DNA from: Kitasatospora albolonga
GTDB taxonomy: Bacteria; Actinomycetota; Actinomycetes; Streptomycetales; Streptomycetaceae
DNA length: 64,000 nucleotides
Assembly: GCA_002082585.1 (NCBI GenBank)
Contig: CP020563.1
Span: 5,326,001-5,390,000 of the forward strand
Reading direction: 5' to 3'
The translations under genes and the position numbers were made by a program. Positions within the stretch are counted from its first letter, which is position 1. Each line of letters starts with the position of its first letter. The notes below the pieces were generated by a model. That model saw only the letters and a list, made by a program, of their open reading frames with translations. It had not been told where the DNA came from and ran no database searches. This document shows, in pieces, positions 33,145-41,873 of the stretch.

Positions 33145-34149
33145 GTGGCCCAGGGAAAACAGGGCATACGCCCGAAGCAGGCCGGTAAGTCGGCCGCCAG
33201 GCAGCCCAGCCTCTCGCAGCTGCGTGCCTTCGCGGCCGTGGCGGAACATCTGCACTTCCGGGACGCGGCGGCAGCAATCGGGATGAGTCAGCCCGCACTC
33301 TCCGGAGCCGTCTCCACCCTGGAGGAGGCACTGGGTGTCCAGCTCATCGAGCGTACGACGCGCAAGGTGCTGCTCTCGCCCGCCGGGGAGCGGCTCGCGG
33401 TACGGACCGGTGTCGTGCTGGAGGCCGTCGCGGCGCTGATGGAGGAGGCAGAGGCGGCGCGGGCGCCGTTCACCGGGGTGCTCCGGCTCGGGGTGATCCC
33501 GACCGTCGCCCCGTATCTGCTGCCCACCGTGCTCCGGCTGGTCCACGACCGCTACCCCGACCTCGACCTCCAGGTCCACGAGGAGCAGACCTCCTCCCTG
33601 CTGGAGGGGCTCGCCGCCGGACGTCTGGACCTGCTGCTCCTCGCCGTGCCGCTCGGGGTGCCCGGGGTGAGCGAGCTCCCCCTCTTCGACGAGGACTTCG
33701 TGCTGGTCATGGAGCAGGACCACTGGCTGGGCGGCCGGGCCGACATCCCGCGCGAGGCGCTGCGGGAGCTGCCTCTGCTCCTCCTGGACGAGGGCCACTG
33801 CCTGCGCGACCAGGCCCTGGACATCTGCCGGGAGGCCGGGCGTACGGAGGGGGCGCCGGTCACCACGACCGCCGCCGGGCTCTCCACCCTGGTCCAGCTG
33901 GTGGCGGGCGGGCTCGGGGTGACGCTGCTGCCGCGCACCGCGGTGACGGTGGAGACCGGACGCAACGACGCCCTGGCCACCGGGTACTTCGCCCACCCGG
34001 CCCCGACCCGGCGAGTGGCCCTCGCGATGCGGGCGGGCTCCGCGCGGGGCGGCGAGTTCGAGGAGTTCGCCGCCGCGCTGCGGGAAGCGATGGAGCCGCT
34101 TCCGGTACGGGTGGTGGACGCGCCTCAGCCCGTGGTGGACGCGCCTTAG
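33145..34149 (+). CDS. oxyR: Peroxide-sensing LysR-type regulator OxyR
   Basis: 334 residues. An N-terminal HTH (about 22-80: LSQLRAFAAVAEHLHF) is followed by the LysR substrate-binding fold. C219 and C228 in GHCLRDQALDIC are nine residues apart like the redox cysteines C199/C208 of E. coli OxyR, which form a disulfide with peroxide. GGAGG lies 9 nt before GTG 33145. It is divergent from ahpC-ahpD, the standard arrangement. The C terminus VVDAPQPVVDAP is a tandem duplication that appears to have moved the stop codon by 21 bp. Confidence 0.95.
   Translation: MAQGKQGIRPKQAGKSAARQPSLSQLRAFAAVAEHLHFRDAAAAIGMSQPALSGAVSTLEEALGVQLIERTTRKVLLSPAGERLAVRTGVVLEAVAALMEEAEAARAPFTGVLRLGVIPTVAPYLLPTVLRLVHDRYPDLDLQVHEEQTSSLLEGLAAGRLDLLLLAVPLGVPGVSELPLFDEDFVLVMEQDHWLGGRADIPREALRELPLLLLDEGHCLRDQALDICREAGRTEGAPVTTTAAGLSTLVQLVAGGLGVTLLPRTAVTVETGRNDALATGYFAHPAPTRRVALAMRAGSARGGEFEEFAAALREAMEPLPVRVVDAPQPVVDAP
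34111..34149 (+). repeat. 21-bp duplication at the 3' end of oxyR
   Basis: GTGGTGGACGCGCCT occurs at 34111 and 34132. The first copy is followed by CAG and the second by the stop TAG, so the duplication seems to have included the stop codon, which then changed to CAG in the first copy. Confidence 0.85.
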
Positions 34150-34260
34150 GCATCCGTACGCGTACGGGGGCGCGGCCGGACCTCCGCCCGTCCCGGCCCG
34201 GATGTACGGCGGTGCGGCCGGAAGGTCTCCCTCCGGCCGCACCCCCCGCACGGTCTCCCG

Positions 34261-36657
34261 CTACTCCGTCCGCAGCCCGTCCGGCCGCATCAGCCGCCAC
34301 AGCGAGGGCATCGACGCCGCCGTCACCAGCAGGATCAGCCCTGCCCCGACCCCCGTCAGCGGGAGGAACAGCCACCAGTCGGAGACGGTCTTCGCGATCA
34401 TCCAGGCGAGCACGGCGCCCAGCCCCAGCCCGCCCGCGACCGCGACCACCAGGCCGAGGAAGACCGGGACGGCGGTCTGCCACAGCACCGACCAGCCCAT
34501 CGTCGTCCGCCGGGTGCCGAAGGCGACCAGCACCGACAGCAGCCGCTTGCGCTCGCGCAACTGCTCCACCTGGGAGACCAGCATCGAGGCGGCGATCAGC
34601 AGCAGCACCACGCTCGCCCCGACCTTGAGCCCGGTCTGGATGCTGTCGTACTGCCGGTCGCGCTCCACCGAGTCCAGGGTGACGAAGGCCATCCCGGGAT
34701 CGATGCGGGCCGCCGTGTTCCGTACGTGCTCCGCGACGTCGGGCACGCTCCGGTCCACCCGGATCTGGGCGGTGATCTGCGCGCCGGGCAGCGTACTCGC
34801 GTCGACCGCGCCGGTGGTGGCCATGATCCCGTAGTGCGTCTCGCCCATCGGGTCCTTGCGGCCCTGCACCGTCCGGGCGTCGGCGGGCAGCGTCCACCGC
34901 AGCGGCTCGCCCTCCCCGGAACCGATCTCGACCACCTTGCCCTTGCGGGCCGTCCGGTCGACCCAGGAGGTCATGTCCTGGTCGCCCGGCGGGTGGACGA
35001 CGAAGGTGTCGCCGTCCTCGCAGGAGGTGATCCGGGCCAGCTCGCGCAGGGTGTCGCAGGTGCCGACGGTCACCGAGGTGGTGGGCGGGATGTCGTCGTC
35101 GGCGTAGACGCCGGGCTTGGACGCGTACGCCTGCACCGAGCCGATCACCACGTCCACGCCCTTCGTGGCGCGGAACTGCTCGATGGCCGAGGTGGCCGCC
35201 TCGCCGGTGACGTTCTCCGAGTACGCGGCGAACTGGGCCCGCGTCGGGTCCTGGCCGGTCGCCCGGTTGAAGTCGGCGTTCATCGCCGCGAACAGCATCT
35301 GGAGGGCGATCGCCCCCGCCACCGCCACCGTGACCCCGCTGACCGCACGGGACGCGGCCCCGCTGTTCAGCTGGAGTCTGCGCACGGCCAGCTGCCAGGG
35401 CACCGGGCCGCCGCGCAGCCGCTTCACGCACGCCTCGACCAGCCACGGCAGCAGCAGGGCGAGACCGACCAGCACCAGCACGGCCCCGGCCGCGATGGGG
35501 AACGGCTTCACCGGCTCGTACGCGTACTCGTCGACCCGGCCGGTGATCCCGAGCACCGCCAGACCCGCGACGGGCACGAGCAGCCGCCACCAGAGCCGAC
35601 GGCCCCGGTCCTTCCCCCGGCGGACGACACCGAGCGGCTCGATCACCACCGAGCGCATCGCGACCAGCGTGACGAGCACGGCGGTCAGCGGCACCGCGAC
35701 CATGATCAGCAGGGCGAGCAGCGGATCGGGCACCACGTCGGCCGGGAACGCGCTGACGTCCCAGACCTCCACCGAGTCGACGAACTCCCGCCCCACCGCG
35801 AAGAAGACCAGCCCGATCAGCAGCCCCAGGACCGCGCCGAACAGCGCCTCCCCGGCGGCGATGCGCCGGGTCGTACGGATGTCCGCGCCGACCAGACGCA
35901 GCGCGGCGAGCCTGCGGTCGCGTCGGTCGCCGCCGAACCGTACGGCGGTGGCGATGAAGATCGCGACCGGCACCAGCAGCACGACACAGACCATGACGGT
36001 CAGTACGACCAGCAGCGGCGGCAGCGGGTCGGCCGGGCGGTGGGCCCCGTAGCCGGAGATCCGCTCGGCCCCGGCGGCGGGCGTCAGGGTGTCGCTGCCC
36101 GCGTAGTAGAACAGCTCGTTGGGTGACCGCAGCCCGGCGTCACCGATCGTGCCGGTGAGCTCGTACGACAGCCGCTCGCGCAGCAGCTCGTTGCCGGGCG
36201 CTTCGAGCAGCTCCTTCAGCGCGGGGGAGACCACCATCTCGCCCGGCCCGGGGAAGCGGGCCAGCCCCGGCGGGCGGACGGGCGCCGCACCCTCGGCGCG
36301 CACCAGGCGGCCGATGACCGTCCGGTCGCGGTACTCCGTGCTCGTGTCGAGCCGCAGCACCGAGGTGTCCGACTTCGCCGAGTCGTCGGCGGAGACCTTC
36401 ACCTCGCTGCGGGCCTGGTCGCGCGCGGAGCGTTCGTCCAGCATGTGCGGTACGGAGGAGGCGAGCAGCAGCAGCGCGACCCCGAGGCCGACGCCGACCG
36501 CCGTCAGCAGCGTACGTATCCACCCCTCGCGGCCCCCGGCGGCGGCGAACCGGATGCCGAGGCCGAGGTCCCGGAGGGTGGTGGCGGCGCGCGAGGGCGG
36601 CTTCGGGCTCTCCGGTGCGGCGGGCGGCGGGGCGGTACGGGAATCGAGCAGCGTCAT
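34261..36657 (-). CDS. ABC transporter permease with two FtsX domains
   Basis: 798 residues. A helix near 47-68 is followed by a large extracytoplasmic domain (about 70-210), three helices with a FtsX core (about 215-345), two more helices, a second extracytoplasmic domain (about 450-680) and a final three-helix FtsX core (about 690-785). This is the layout of single-chain MacB/FtsX-like permeases that act mechanically on envelope substrates or export peptides. The start overlaps the stop of the ATPase gene (ATGA), so the two are coupled. Substrate unknown. Confidence 0.9.
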   Translation of the reverse strand: MTLLDSRTAPPPAAPESPKPPSRAATTLRDLGLGIRFAAAGGREGWIRTLLTAVGVGLGVALLLLASSVPHMLDERSARDQARSEVKVSADDSAKSDTSVLRLDTSTEYRDRTVIGRLVRAEGAAPVRPPGLARFPGPGEMVVSPALKELLEAPGNELLRERLSYELTGTIGDAGLRSPNELFYYAGSDTLTPAAGAERISGYGAHRPADPLPPLLVVLTVMVCVVLLVPVAIFIATAVRFGGDRRDRRLAALRLVGADIRTTRRIAAGEALFGAVLGLLIGLVFFAVGREFVDSVEVWDVSAFPADVVPDPLLALLIMVAVPLTAVLVTLVAMRSVVIEPLGVVRRGKDRGRRLWWRLLVPVAGLAVLGITGRVDEYAYEPVKPFPIAAGAVLVLVGLALLLPWLVEACVKRLRGGPVPWQLAVRRLQLNSGAASRAVSGVTVAVAGAIALQMLFAAMNADFNRATGQDPTRAQFAAYSENVTGEAATSAIEQFRATKGVDVVIGSVQAYASKPGVYADDDIPPTTSVTVGTCDTLRELARITSCEDGDTFVVHPPGDQDMTSWVDRTARKGKVVEIGSGEGEPLRWTLPADARTVQGRKDPMGETHYGIMATTGAVDASTLPGAQITAQIRVDRSVPDVAEHVRNTAARIDPGMAFVTLDSVERDRQYDSIQTGLKVGASVVLLLIAASMLVSQVEQLRERKRLLSVLVAFGTRRTTMGWSVLWQTAVPVFLGLVVAVAGGLGLGAVLAWMIAKTVSDWWLFLPLTGVGAGLILLVTAASMPSLWRLMRPDGLRTE

Positions 36658-37340
36658 ACGGCGTGCTCCAGGTCGCGGGCCCGGCCGTCGCGCACGGTGA
36701 CGTCACGGTCGGAGTAGGCGGCGACCCGGGCCTCGTGGGTCACCAGGACGACCGCCACGTTGGAGGAGCGGGCGGCCTCGGTGAGCAGCTCCATCACCCG
36801 CTCGCCGTTGAGGGAGTCCAGGGCACCGGTCGGCTCGTCCGCGAAGATCACCTTCGGGGAGCCGGCCAGCGCGCGGGCCACGGCGACCCGCTGGCCCTGG
36901 CCGCCGGAGACCTCACCGGGGCGCTTGGCGGCGAGCCCGTCGACCTCCAGGCGCTCCATCCACTCCCGGGCGGTGCGCTCGGCGGCCCTGCGCTTCACCC
37001 CGTTGAGCCGCAGCGGCAGCGCCACGTTCTCCACGCAGGTCAGCTCGGGGACGAGCTGGCCGAACTGGAAGACGAAGCCGAAGTCGCTGCGGCGCAGGGC
37101 GCTGCGCTCGGCGTCCGACATCGCGGACAGCTCGCGGCCCGCGTAGGTGATGGTGCCGGAGTCCGGGGTGATGATCCCGGCCAGACAGTGCAGCAGGGTC
37201 GACTTGCCGGAGCCGGAGGGGCCCATCACGGCGACGACCTCGCCGGGGTGCACGGAGAACGAGGCACCGTCCAGGGCGGGCGTCGAACCGTAGGTCTTGC
37301 GCAGATCGTGCGCGGCGAGCAGGGAGCCGTCGGGGATCAC
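36654..37340 (-). CDS. ABC transporter ATP-binding protein (MacB/LolD type)
   Basis: 228 residues. Walker A GPSGSGKST, signature SGGQGQRVAVARAL (variant of LSGGQ), Walker B VIFADEPTGALD and the switch His in LVTHEARV are all intact. It powers the FtsX-domain permease encoded next with a 4-bp overlap, and itself overlaps the PadR gene by 4 bp, so the three genes form one tightly coupled operon. Confidence 0.95.
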   Translation of the reverse strand: MIPDGSLLAAHDLRKTYGSTPALDGASFSVHPGEVVAVMGPSGSGKSTLLHCLAGIITPDSGTITYAGRELSAMSDAERSALRRSDFGFVFQFGQLVPELTCVENVALPLRLNGVKRRAAERTAREWMERLEVDGLAAKRPGEVSGGQGQRVAVARALAGSPKVIFADEPTGALDSLNGERVMELLTEAARSSNVAVVLVTHEARVAAYSDRDVTVRDGRARDLEHAV

Positions 37341-37861
37341 GCGGCCACCACCTTGGCGAGCTGGCCGAGCCGGGCGGCGGTCAGTTCCAGCCAGCGCAGA
37401 TCGGCTTCCAGATGGAACAGGGCGTGGTCGCAGATGAGCTGGTCGGCGAGGTCGCCCTTGCGCTTGCGGTCGGTGAGGACACGCATCATCCGCAGGTGCT
37501 CCGAGCGCTGGGAGTCCAGCAGGTCGGCCGCGCTGCGGTCGGTGAGGAGGGCGAGGACCACCTTGGTGTAGAGCGTCGACTGGAGATACGGCTCCGGCTT
37601 CTCGGGCTGCATGAGCCAGCGGGAGACGTCGGTGATCCCGGCGTCGGTGATGGCGTACCGCTTGCGCTCGGGCCCTCCTTCGCTCTCTATGCCGTCGACC
37701 TCGACGAGCCCGTTCTTCAGGAGGCGGGACATCGTCGAGTAGACCTGGCCGTAGTGGAGCGGGCGGTCCTGGCCGAACTTCTCGTCGAAGGTCCGCTTCA
37801 GGTCGTAGCCGTGGCGGGGGCCGGATTCCAGGAGTCCCAGGAGTGTGTGACCGATAGACAT
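37337..37861 (-). CDS. PadR family transcriptional regulator
   Basis: 174 residues. N-terminal winged helix with the PadR pattern (LLGLLESGPRHGYDLKRTF, then GQVYSTMSRLLKNGLVE) and a C-terminal helical dimerisation domain. As first gene of the operon it very likely represses its own promoter, where two TGTGTATAC repeats overlap the -35 region. PadR proteins of this kind often respond to antibiotics or envelope stress and control efflux. The ATG at 37861 has a -10 (TAGAGT) 7 nt upstream, so it is probably leaderless. Confidence 0.92.
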   Translation of the reverse strand: MSIGHTLLGLLESGPRHGYDLKRTFDEKFGQDRPLHYGQVYSTMSRLLKNGLVEVDGIESEGGPERKRYAITDAGITDVSRWLMQPEKPEPYLQSTLYTKVVLALLTDRSAADLLDSQRSEHLRMMRVLTDRKRKGDLADQLICDHALFHLEADLRWLELTAARLGQLAKVVAA

Positions 37862-37868
37862 GCGGAGG

Positions 37869-37901
37869 ACTCTACACGGTGTGTATACCTGCTGTGTATA
37901 C
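37869..37901 (-). promoter_or_regulatory. PadR operon promoter and operator
   Basis: On the minus strand TAGAGT (37869-37874) ends 7 nt before the start codon. The 9-mer TGTGTATAC (plus strand) occurs at 37880-37888 and 37893-37901, 13 bp apart, each containing the palindrome GTATAC. This lies over the spacer and -35 and is a good candidate for the PadR operator. Confidence 0.65.
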
Positions 37902-37915
37902 GCGGCTGGAATACG

Positions 37916-37955
37916 CCCTCGGGCCCGCACCCGGTGCTGGGTGCGGGCCCGAGGG
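37916..37955 (-). terminator. Terminator of the SPFH/RHH operon
   Basis: A perfect 17-bp stem (CCCTCGGGCCCGCACCC and complement) with a 6-nt loop directly behind the ribbon-helix-helix gene. It isolates the PadR promoter from the operon upstream. Confidence 0.8.
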
Positions 37956-37960
37956 GCTTC

Positions 37961-38308
37961 CTAGGTGTCGGCTTCCGGCGCGTGCTCCGGCGGGTGCCCC
38001 TCCGGCCTCTCCGCCGGGGGCTCCGGCCCCCCGCCGTCGGCCTTCGGCGGGCTCTCCGGCCCCTCCTCCGGCAGCTGTTTCGGCGGCCGTCCCCGGCGCG
38101 CGATCGGCGCCGCCGACCCCGGCAGCCGCCCCGCCTCCTTCAGCGCCCGGCGCAGCAGGAACTCGATCTGCGCGTTGGCGCTGCGCAGCTCGTCGGAGGC
38201 CCAGCGGGCCAGCGCGTCGTGCACGGCGGGGTCCAGCCGCAGCAGCATCTGCTTGCGCTGCCGCGACCGGGAGTCCGGCGTCCGCCGGGGAGGCGTCGGG
38301 CCGGTCAC
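37961..38308 (-). CDS. Ribbon-helix-helix DNA-binding protein
   Basis: 115 residues. QMLLRLDPAVHDALARWA is a ribbon-helix-helix (Arc/CopG-like) core at about 20-55, continuing as a helix to LRRALKEAG. The second half is a Pro/Glu-rich tail with an AT-hook-like RRGRPPK. It is probably a transcriptional regulator. The GTG start overlaps the stop of the SPFH gene (GTGA), so the pair is translated together. The dyad in the shared promoter could be its target. Confidence 0.75.
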   Translation of the reverse strand: MTGPTPPRRTPDSRSRQRKQMLLRLDPAVHDALARWASDELRSANAQIEFLLRRALKEAGRLPGSAAPIARRGRPPKQLPEEGPESPPKADGGGPEPPAERPEGHPPEHAPEADT

Positions 38309-39276
38309 TGGTAGAGGCTGCCCGTGTTGAGGACCGGCTGTGCCGCGCGGTCACCGCACAGCACCACCATCAGATTGCTGACCATGGCGGCCTTCCGCTC
38401 GGAGTCCAGCTCCACGATGTCCTGCTCGGAGATCCGGTCCAGGGCCATCTCGACCATGCCCACCGCGCCCTCCACGATCAGCTTGCGGGCCGCGACGACC
38501 GCGCCGGCCTGCTGGCGCTGGAGCATGGCGGAGGCGATCTCGGGGGCGTACGCGAGGTGGCTGAAACGCGACTCGATGATCAGGACGCCCGCCGCCTGCA
38601 CCCGGGCGGTCAGCTCGGCGGCCAGCTTCTCGGTGATCTCCTCGGCGTTGCCGCGCAGTGAGAGGCCGTCCTCCTCGTGGGCGTCGTACGGGTACTCGAT
38701 CGCGATGTGGCGGACGGCGGCCTCGGTCTGGGTGGCGACGAACTCCAGGAAGTCGTCGACCTCGAAGAGGGCCTGGGCGGTGTCCTCGACCTTCCAGACG
38801 ACGATCGAGGCCAGCTCGATCGGGTTGCCGTAGGCGTCGTTGACCTTGAGGACGGCGGTCTCGTGGTTGCGGATGCGGGTGGAGATCTTCTGGCTGCTGG
38901 TCAGCGGGTTGATCCAGCGCAGCCCGTCGGTGCGGATGGTGCCGACGTACCGTCCGAAGAGCTGGATCACCCGGGCCTCGCCCGGAGCGACCATCTTCAC
39001 ACCGCTCATGCAGAAGAGGGAGGTGATGACGAGGAGCGGTCCGAGGATGAGGAGGGTCACGCCGATGGCGGTGGCACCGCTCCCGTTGAGCACCGCCCCG
39101 CCGATGATCATTCCGATGCCCGCGAACACCCCGAGCACCGTCAGGAGCAGTCCGATGCCGCCCGGGATCGAGTGCGCGGTGAACTCCCTGACCTGCGGAG
39201 CGGGCATCTCCGGGGCGTCGATGTCGAGCTCGGCCGCCGGGGCGTCCGGGCGGTGGCCGTCGTGCTGTCCGGTCAT
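38305..39276 (-). CDS. SPFH domain (stomatin/prohibitin-like) membrane protein
   Basis: 323 residues. Two adjacent membrane helices (about 36-90) are followed by the SPFH/Band 7 domain (about 95-290), including [11 protein letters not shown] and the helical AEITEKL-like region. Such proteins form oligomers that organise membrane microdomains. ATG 39276 was chosen because GGGGGA lies 4 nt upstream. The gene heads a two-gene operon with a ribbon-helix-helix regulator. Confidence 0.88.
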   Translation of the reverse strand: MTGQHDGHRPDAPAAELDIDAPEMPAPQVREFTAHSIPGGIGLLLTVLGVFAGIGMIIGGAVLNGSGATAIGVTLLILGPLLVITSLFCMSGVKMVAPGEARVIQLFGRYVGTIRTDGLRWINPLTSSQKISTRIRNHETAVLKVNDAYGNPIELASIVVWKVEDTAQALFEVDDFLEFVATQTEAAVRHIAIEYPYDAHEEDGLSLRGNAEEITEKLAAELTARVQAAGVLIIESRFSHLAYAPEIASAMLQRQQAGAVVAARKLIVEGAVGMVEMALDRISEQDIVELDSERKAAMVSNLMVVLCGDRAAQPVLNTGSLYQ

Positions 39277-39313
39277 GGGTCCCCCGTTCCGTGCGGCCTG
39301 ACGCCGCGCTATC

Positions 39314-39329
39314 AATGTGATGTCACATT
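39314..39329. promoter_or_regulatory. Dyad AATGTGA-tg-TCACATT in a divergent promoter region
   Basis: A perfect 7-bp inverted repeat with a 2-bp centre lies 38 bp upstream of the SPFH gene and about 200 bp upstream of the penicillin-binding protein gene. On the minus strand GATAAT overlaps one arm and could be a -10. A repressor of the SPFH operon, perhaps its own ribbon-helix-helix product, is the likely ligand. Confidence 0.55.
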
Positions 39330-39525
39330 ATCGGTTCTCGCGGCCTCGCGCACCCCCGAGGGGCCGGTTCCCTGGGAAGCGGGTGCTGATTGTCACGTCC
39401 GTAAAAGACCGGATCGCTTGCCTTTTGTCCCTGCCGACGGTGTTAGCTGGCAGGTCTGAGTGGTCCGAGCGGTCCTGGTGGACCCGAGCGAGCCGGTCGA
39501 GCAGAGAAACGGGAGCAACAGAGCA

Positions 39526-41766
39526 ATGGGTCGAGCGGACGCGCGACGGGCTCAGGCGCGGGAATCGCGCCAGGCCGCGAAGAAGGGCGGCATACGCAGA
39601 TTCTTCACCTGGCGGAAGCTGCTGGGGACGTTCTTCGGGATCGTCCTGCTGGGCATGGGTGCCTTCCTCGCGCTCTACCTGTACGTCCCCGTCCCCGCCC
39701 CCAACGCCATGGCCGAGCGGCAGAGCAACGTCTACCAGTACAGCGACGGCACGGTCCTCGCCCGCTCCAACAACGGCGTCAACCGGCAGATCGTGGACCT
39801 GGCCCAGGTGCCCAAGCAGGTGCAGCAGACCTTCGTCGCCGCCGAGAACAAGACCTTCTACAAGGACGACGGCGTCGACTTCAAGGGCACGACCCGCGCT
39901 CTGTTCAACACGCTCAGCGGCAAGGGCAAGCAGGGTGGCTCGACCATCACCCAGCAGTACGTGAAGAACTACTACCTGACGCAGGACCCCACCGTGAGCC
40001 GCAAGCTCCGGGAGCTGGTGATCTCGCTCAAGGTCGACCAGCAGCAGTCCAAGGAGCAGATCCTCGCCGGGTACATCAACACCGCCTACTACGGACGCGG
40101 CGCCAGCGGTATCCAGGCGGCGGCCCAGGCGTACTACGGCATCGACGCCGAGGACCTGAACGTCTCCCAGGGCGCCTACCTCGCCTCCGTCCTCCAGGCC
40201 CCCAGCCAGTACGACTGGTCCACCGCCACCGACACCAGCAAGCGCCTGGTCGAGGAGCGCTGGGCCTACACCCTGCGGAACATGGTCGAGATGGGCTGGC
40301 TGGAGGAGTCCGAGCGGGCCCGGCAGAAGTTCCCCGAGCCGCAGAAGCCCAAGCCCGCCCAGGGCATGGAGGGCCAGACCGGCTATCTCGTCGAGGCGGT
40401 CAACAAGGAGCTGGACAAGCAGGGCATCTCCGCCGAGGACCGTGAGGCGGGCGGCTGGACCTTCACCCTCACCGTCGACAAGAAGCACCAGCGGCAGCTG
40501 GAGAAGTCGGTGAAGAAGGAGCTGGAGTCCCAGCTCGACCGCGAGGGCAACAAGACCGACGCCACCGTCCAGGCCGGTGCGACCTCCGTCGACCCGAAGA
40601 CGGGCAAGGTCCTCGCGCTGTACGGCGGCGAGGACTACGTCAAGCACTACGTCAGCAACGCCACCCGCCAGGACTACCAGCCCGCCTCCACCTTCAAGCC
40701 GCTGGTGCTCGCCGCCGCCCTGGAGAACGAGGCGAAGACCCAGAACGGCAGCCTGATCGGGCTCAACACCGTTTACGACGGCACCAGCAAGCGGCCCGTC
40801 GTCGGCAGCGACACCCCGTTCAACCCGCAGAACGAGGACGACCGGAGCTACGGCCCGATCTCCGTCCAGAAGGCGATGAACAGCTCGGTCAACTCCGTCT
40901 TCGCGCAGATGATCGTGGACGTGACGCCCGCCGCCACCAAGAAGACCGCGCTCGCCGTCGGTGTGCCCGACAAGGAGTTCCCCGAGCGCCCCGCCGTCTC
41001 CCTCGGCACCATGAACGCCTCCACCTGGGACATGGCGGGCGTCTACGCGACCCTCGACAACCACGGCCGCAAGGTCACCCCGCACATCCTCCAGTCCGCC
41101 GAGCACCGCGCCCGTACGGTGAAGCCGGAGGCGCCCAAGCAGCAGCAGGTGATCAGCCGCGCGTCGGCCGACACCGTGACGTCCTCGCTCACCGGGGTCG
41201 TCCAGTCCGGCTCCGGCCGCGCCGCCAGCACCTCCGCCTACCAGGCGGCGGGCAAGACGGGCACATCCGAGGAGAACAAGTCGGCCTGGTTCGCCGGGTA
41301 CACCCCCGAGCTGACCACCGTCGTCGCCCTCTTCGGCGAGGCCGACGGCGGACGCAGGCAGGTCTCCCTGACCGGTACGGCCAACTCCGGCCGGGCCAAC
41401 GGCGGCGGCTTCCCGGCCCGGATCTGGGCGGACTACACCCTCGGCGCCCTCGGCGGCGGCTCGGACGCGACGTTCGACCTCCAGGACGTGGAGCGCGGCG
41501 AGGTCCCCGCACCGCCCACCCCCTCGGTGGCCCCGTCGCAGGAGCCGACCCCGAGCGAGAAGCCCACCCCGTCGGACACGCCGTCCCGGACCCCGAGTGA
41601 GAAGCCGACCGAGACGCCCCCGTCGCCCTCGCTCCCGCCGACCAGCTCCCCGCCGCCGGTCACCCCGCCCACCAAGACCCCGACCCCCGAGCTGCCGCCG
41701 CTGCCCGGGGAGGGCGACGGGCAGCCGGGCGAGCGGCCCGGTGGCGGGGGAGCGCAGGGGGAGTGA
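39526..41766 (+). CDS. Class A penicillin-binding protein (transglycosylase/transpeptidase)
   Basis: 746 residues. One membrane helix (about 34-56) is followed by a GT51 domain with E107 in ENKTFY (the usual ED pair reads EN), GGSTITQQ and the RKLRE helix. The transpeptidase domain has S388 in STFK, S454-V-N456 and K577-T-G. The last 90 residues are a Pro/Thr/Ser-rich extracellular tail. The enzyme polymerises and crosslinks peptidoglycan. A perfect 15-bp terminator follows the gene. Confidence 0.95.
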   Translation: MGRADARRAQARESRQAAKKGGIRRFFTWRKLLGTFFGIVLLGMGAFLALYLYVPVPAPNAMAERQSNVYQYSDGTVLARSNNGVNRQIVDLAQVPKQVQQTFVAAENKTFYKDDGVDFKGTTRALFNTLSGKGKQGGSTITQQYVKNYYLTQDPTVSRKLRELVISLKVDQQQSKEQILAGYINTAYYGRGASGIQAAAQAYYGIDAEDLNVSQGAYLASVLQAPSQYDWSTATDTSKRLVEERWAYTLRNMVEMGWLEESERARQKFPEPQKPKPAQGMEGQTGYLVEAVNKELDKQGISAEDREAGGWTFTLTVDKKHQRQLEKSVKKELESQLDREGNKTDATVQAGATSVDPKTGKVLALYGGEDYVKHYVSNATRQDYQPASTFKPLVLAAALENEAKTQNGSLIGLNTVYDGTSKRPVVGSDTPFNPQNEDDRSYGPISVQKAMNSSVNSVFAQMIVDVTPAATKKTALAVGVPDKEFPERPAVSLGTMNASTWDMAGVYATLDNHGRKVTPHILQSAEHRARTVKPEAPKQQQVISRASADTVTSSLTGVVQSGSGRAASTSAYQAAGKTGTSEENKSAWFAGYTPELTTVVALFGEADGGRRQVSLTGTANSGRANGGGFPARIWADYTLGALGGGSDATFDLQDVERGEVPAPPTPSVAPSQEPTPSEKPTPSDTPSRTPSEKPTETPPSPSLPPTSSPPPVTPPTKTPTPELPPLPGEGDGQPGERPGGGGAQGE

Positions 41767-41789
41767 CCGCGCGCACGACCGCATGACGG

Positions 41790-41823
41790 AGAGGGGCGGT
41801 GCCGATCCCGGCACCGCCCCTCT
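41790..41823. terminator. Bidirectional terminator
   Basis: AGAGGGGCGGTGCCG and complement, perfect 15-bp stem with a 4-nt loop, between the penicillin-binding protein gene and the convergent phosphatase gene. Confidence 0.82.
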
Positions 41824-41873
41824 TCGTCACGCACGTATCCGTACGGTTCCGAACCCCGCCCGTACGGCTACGG

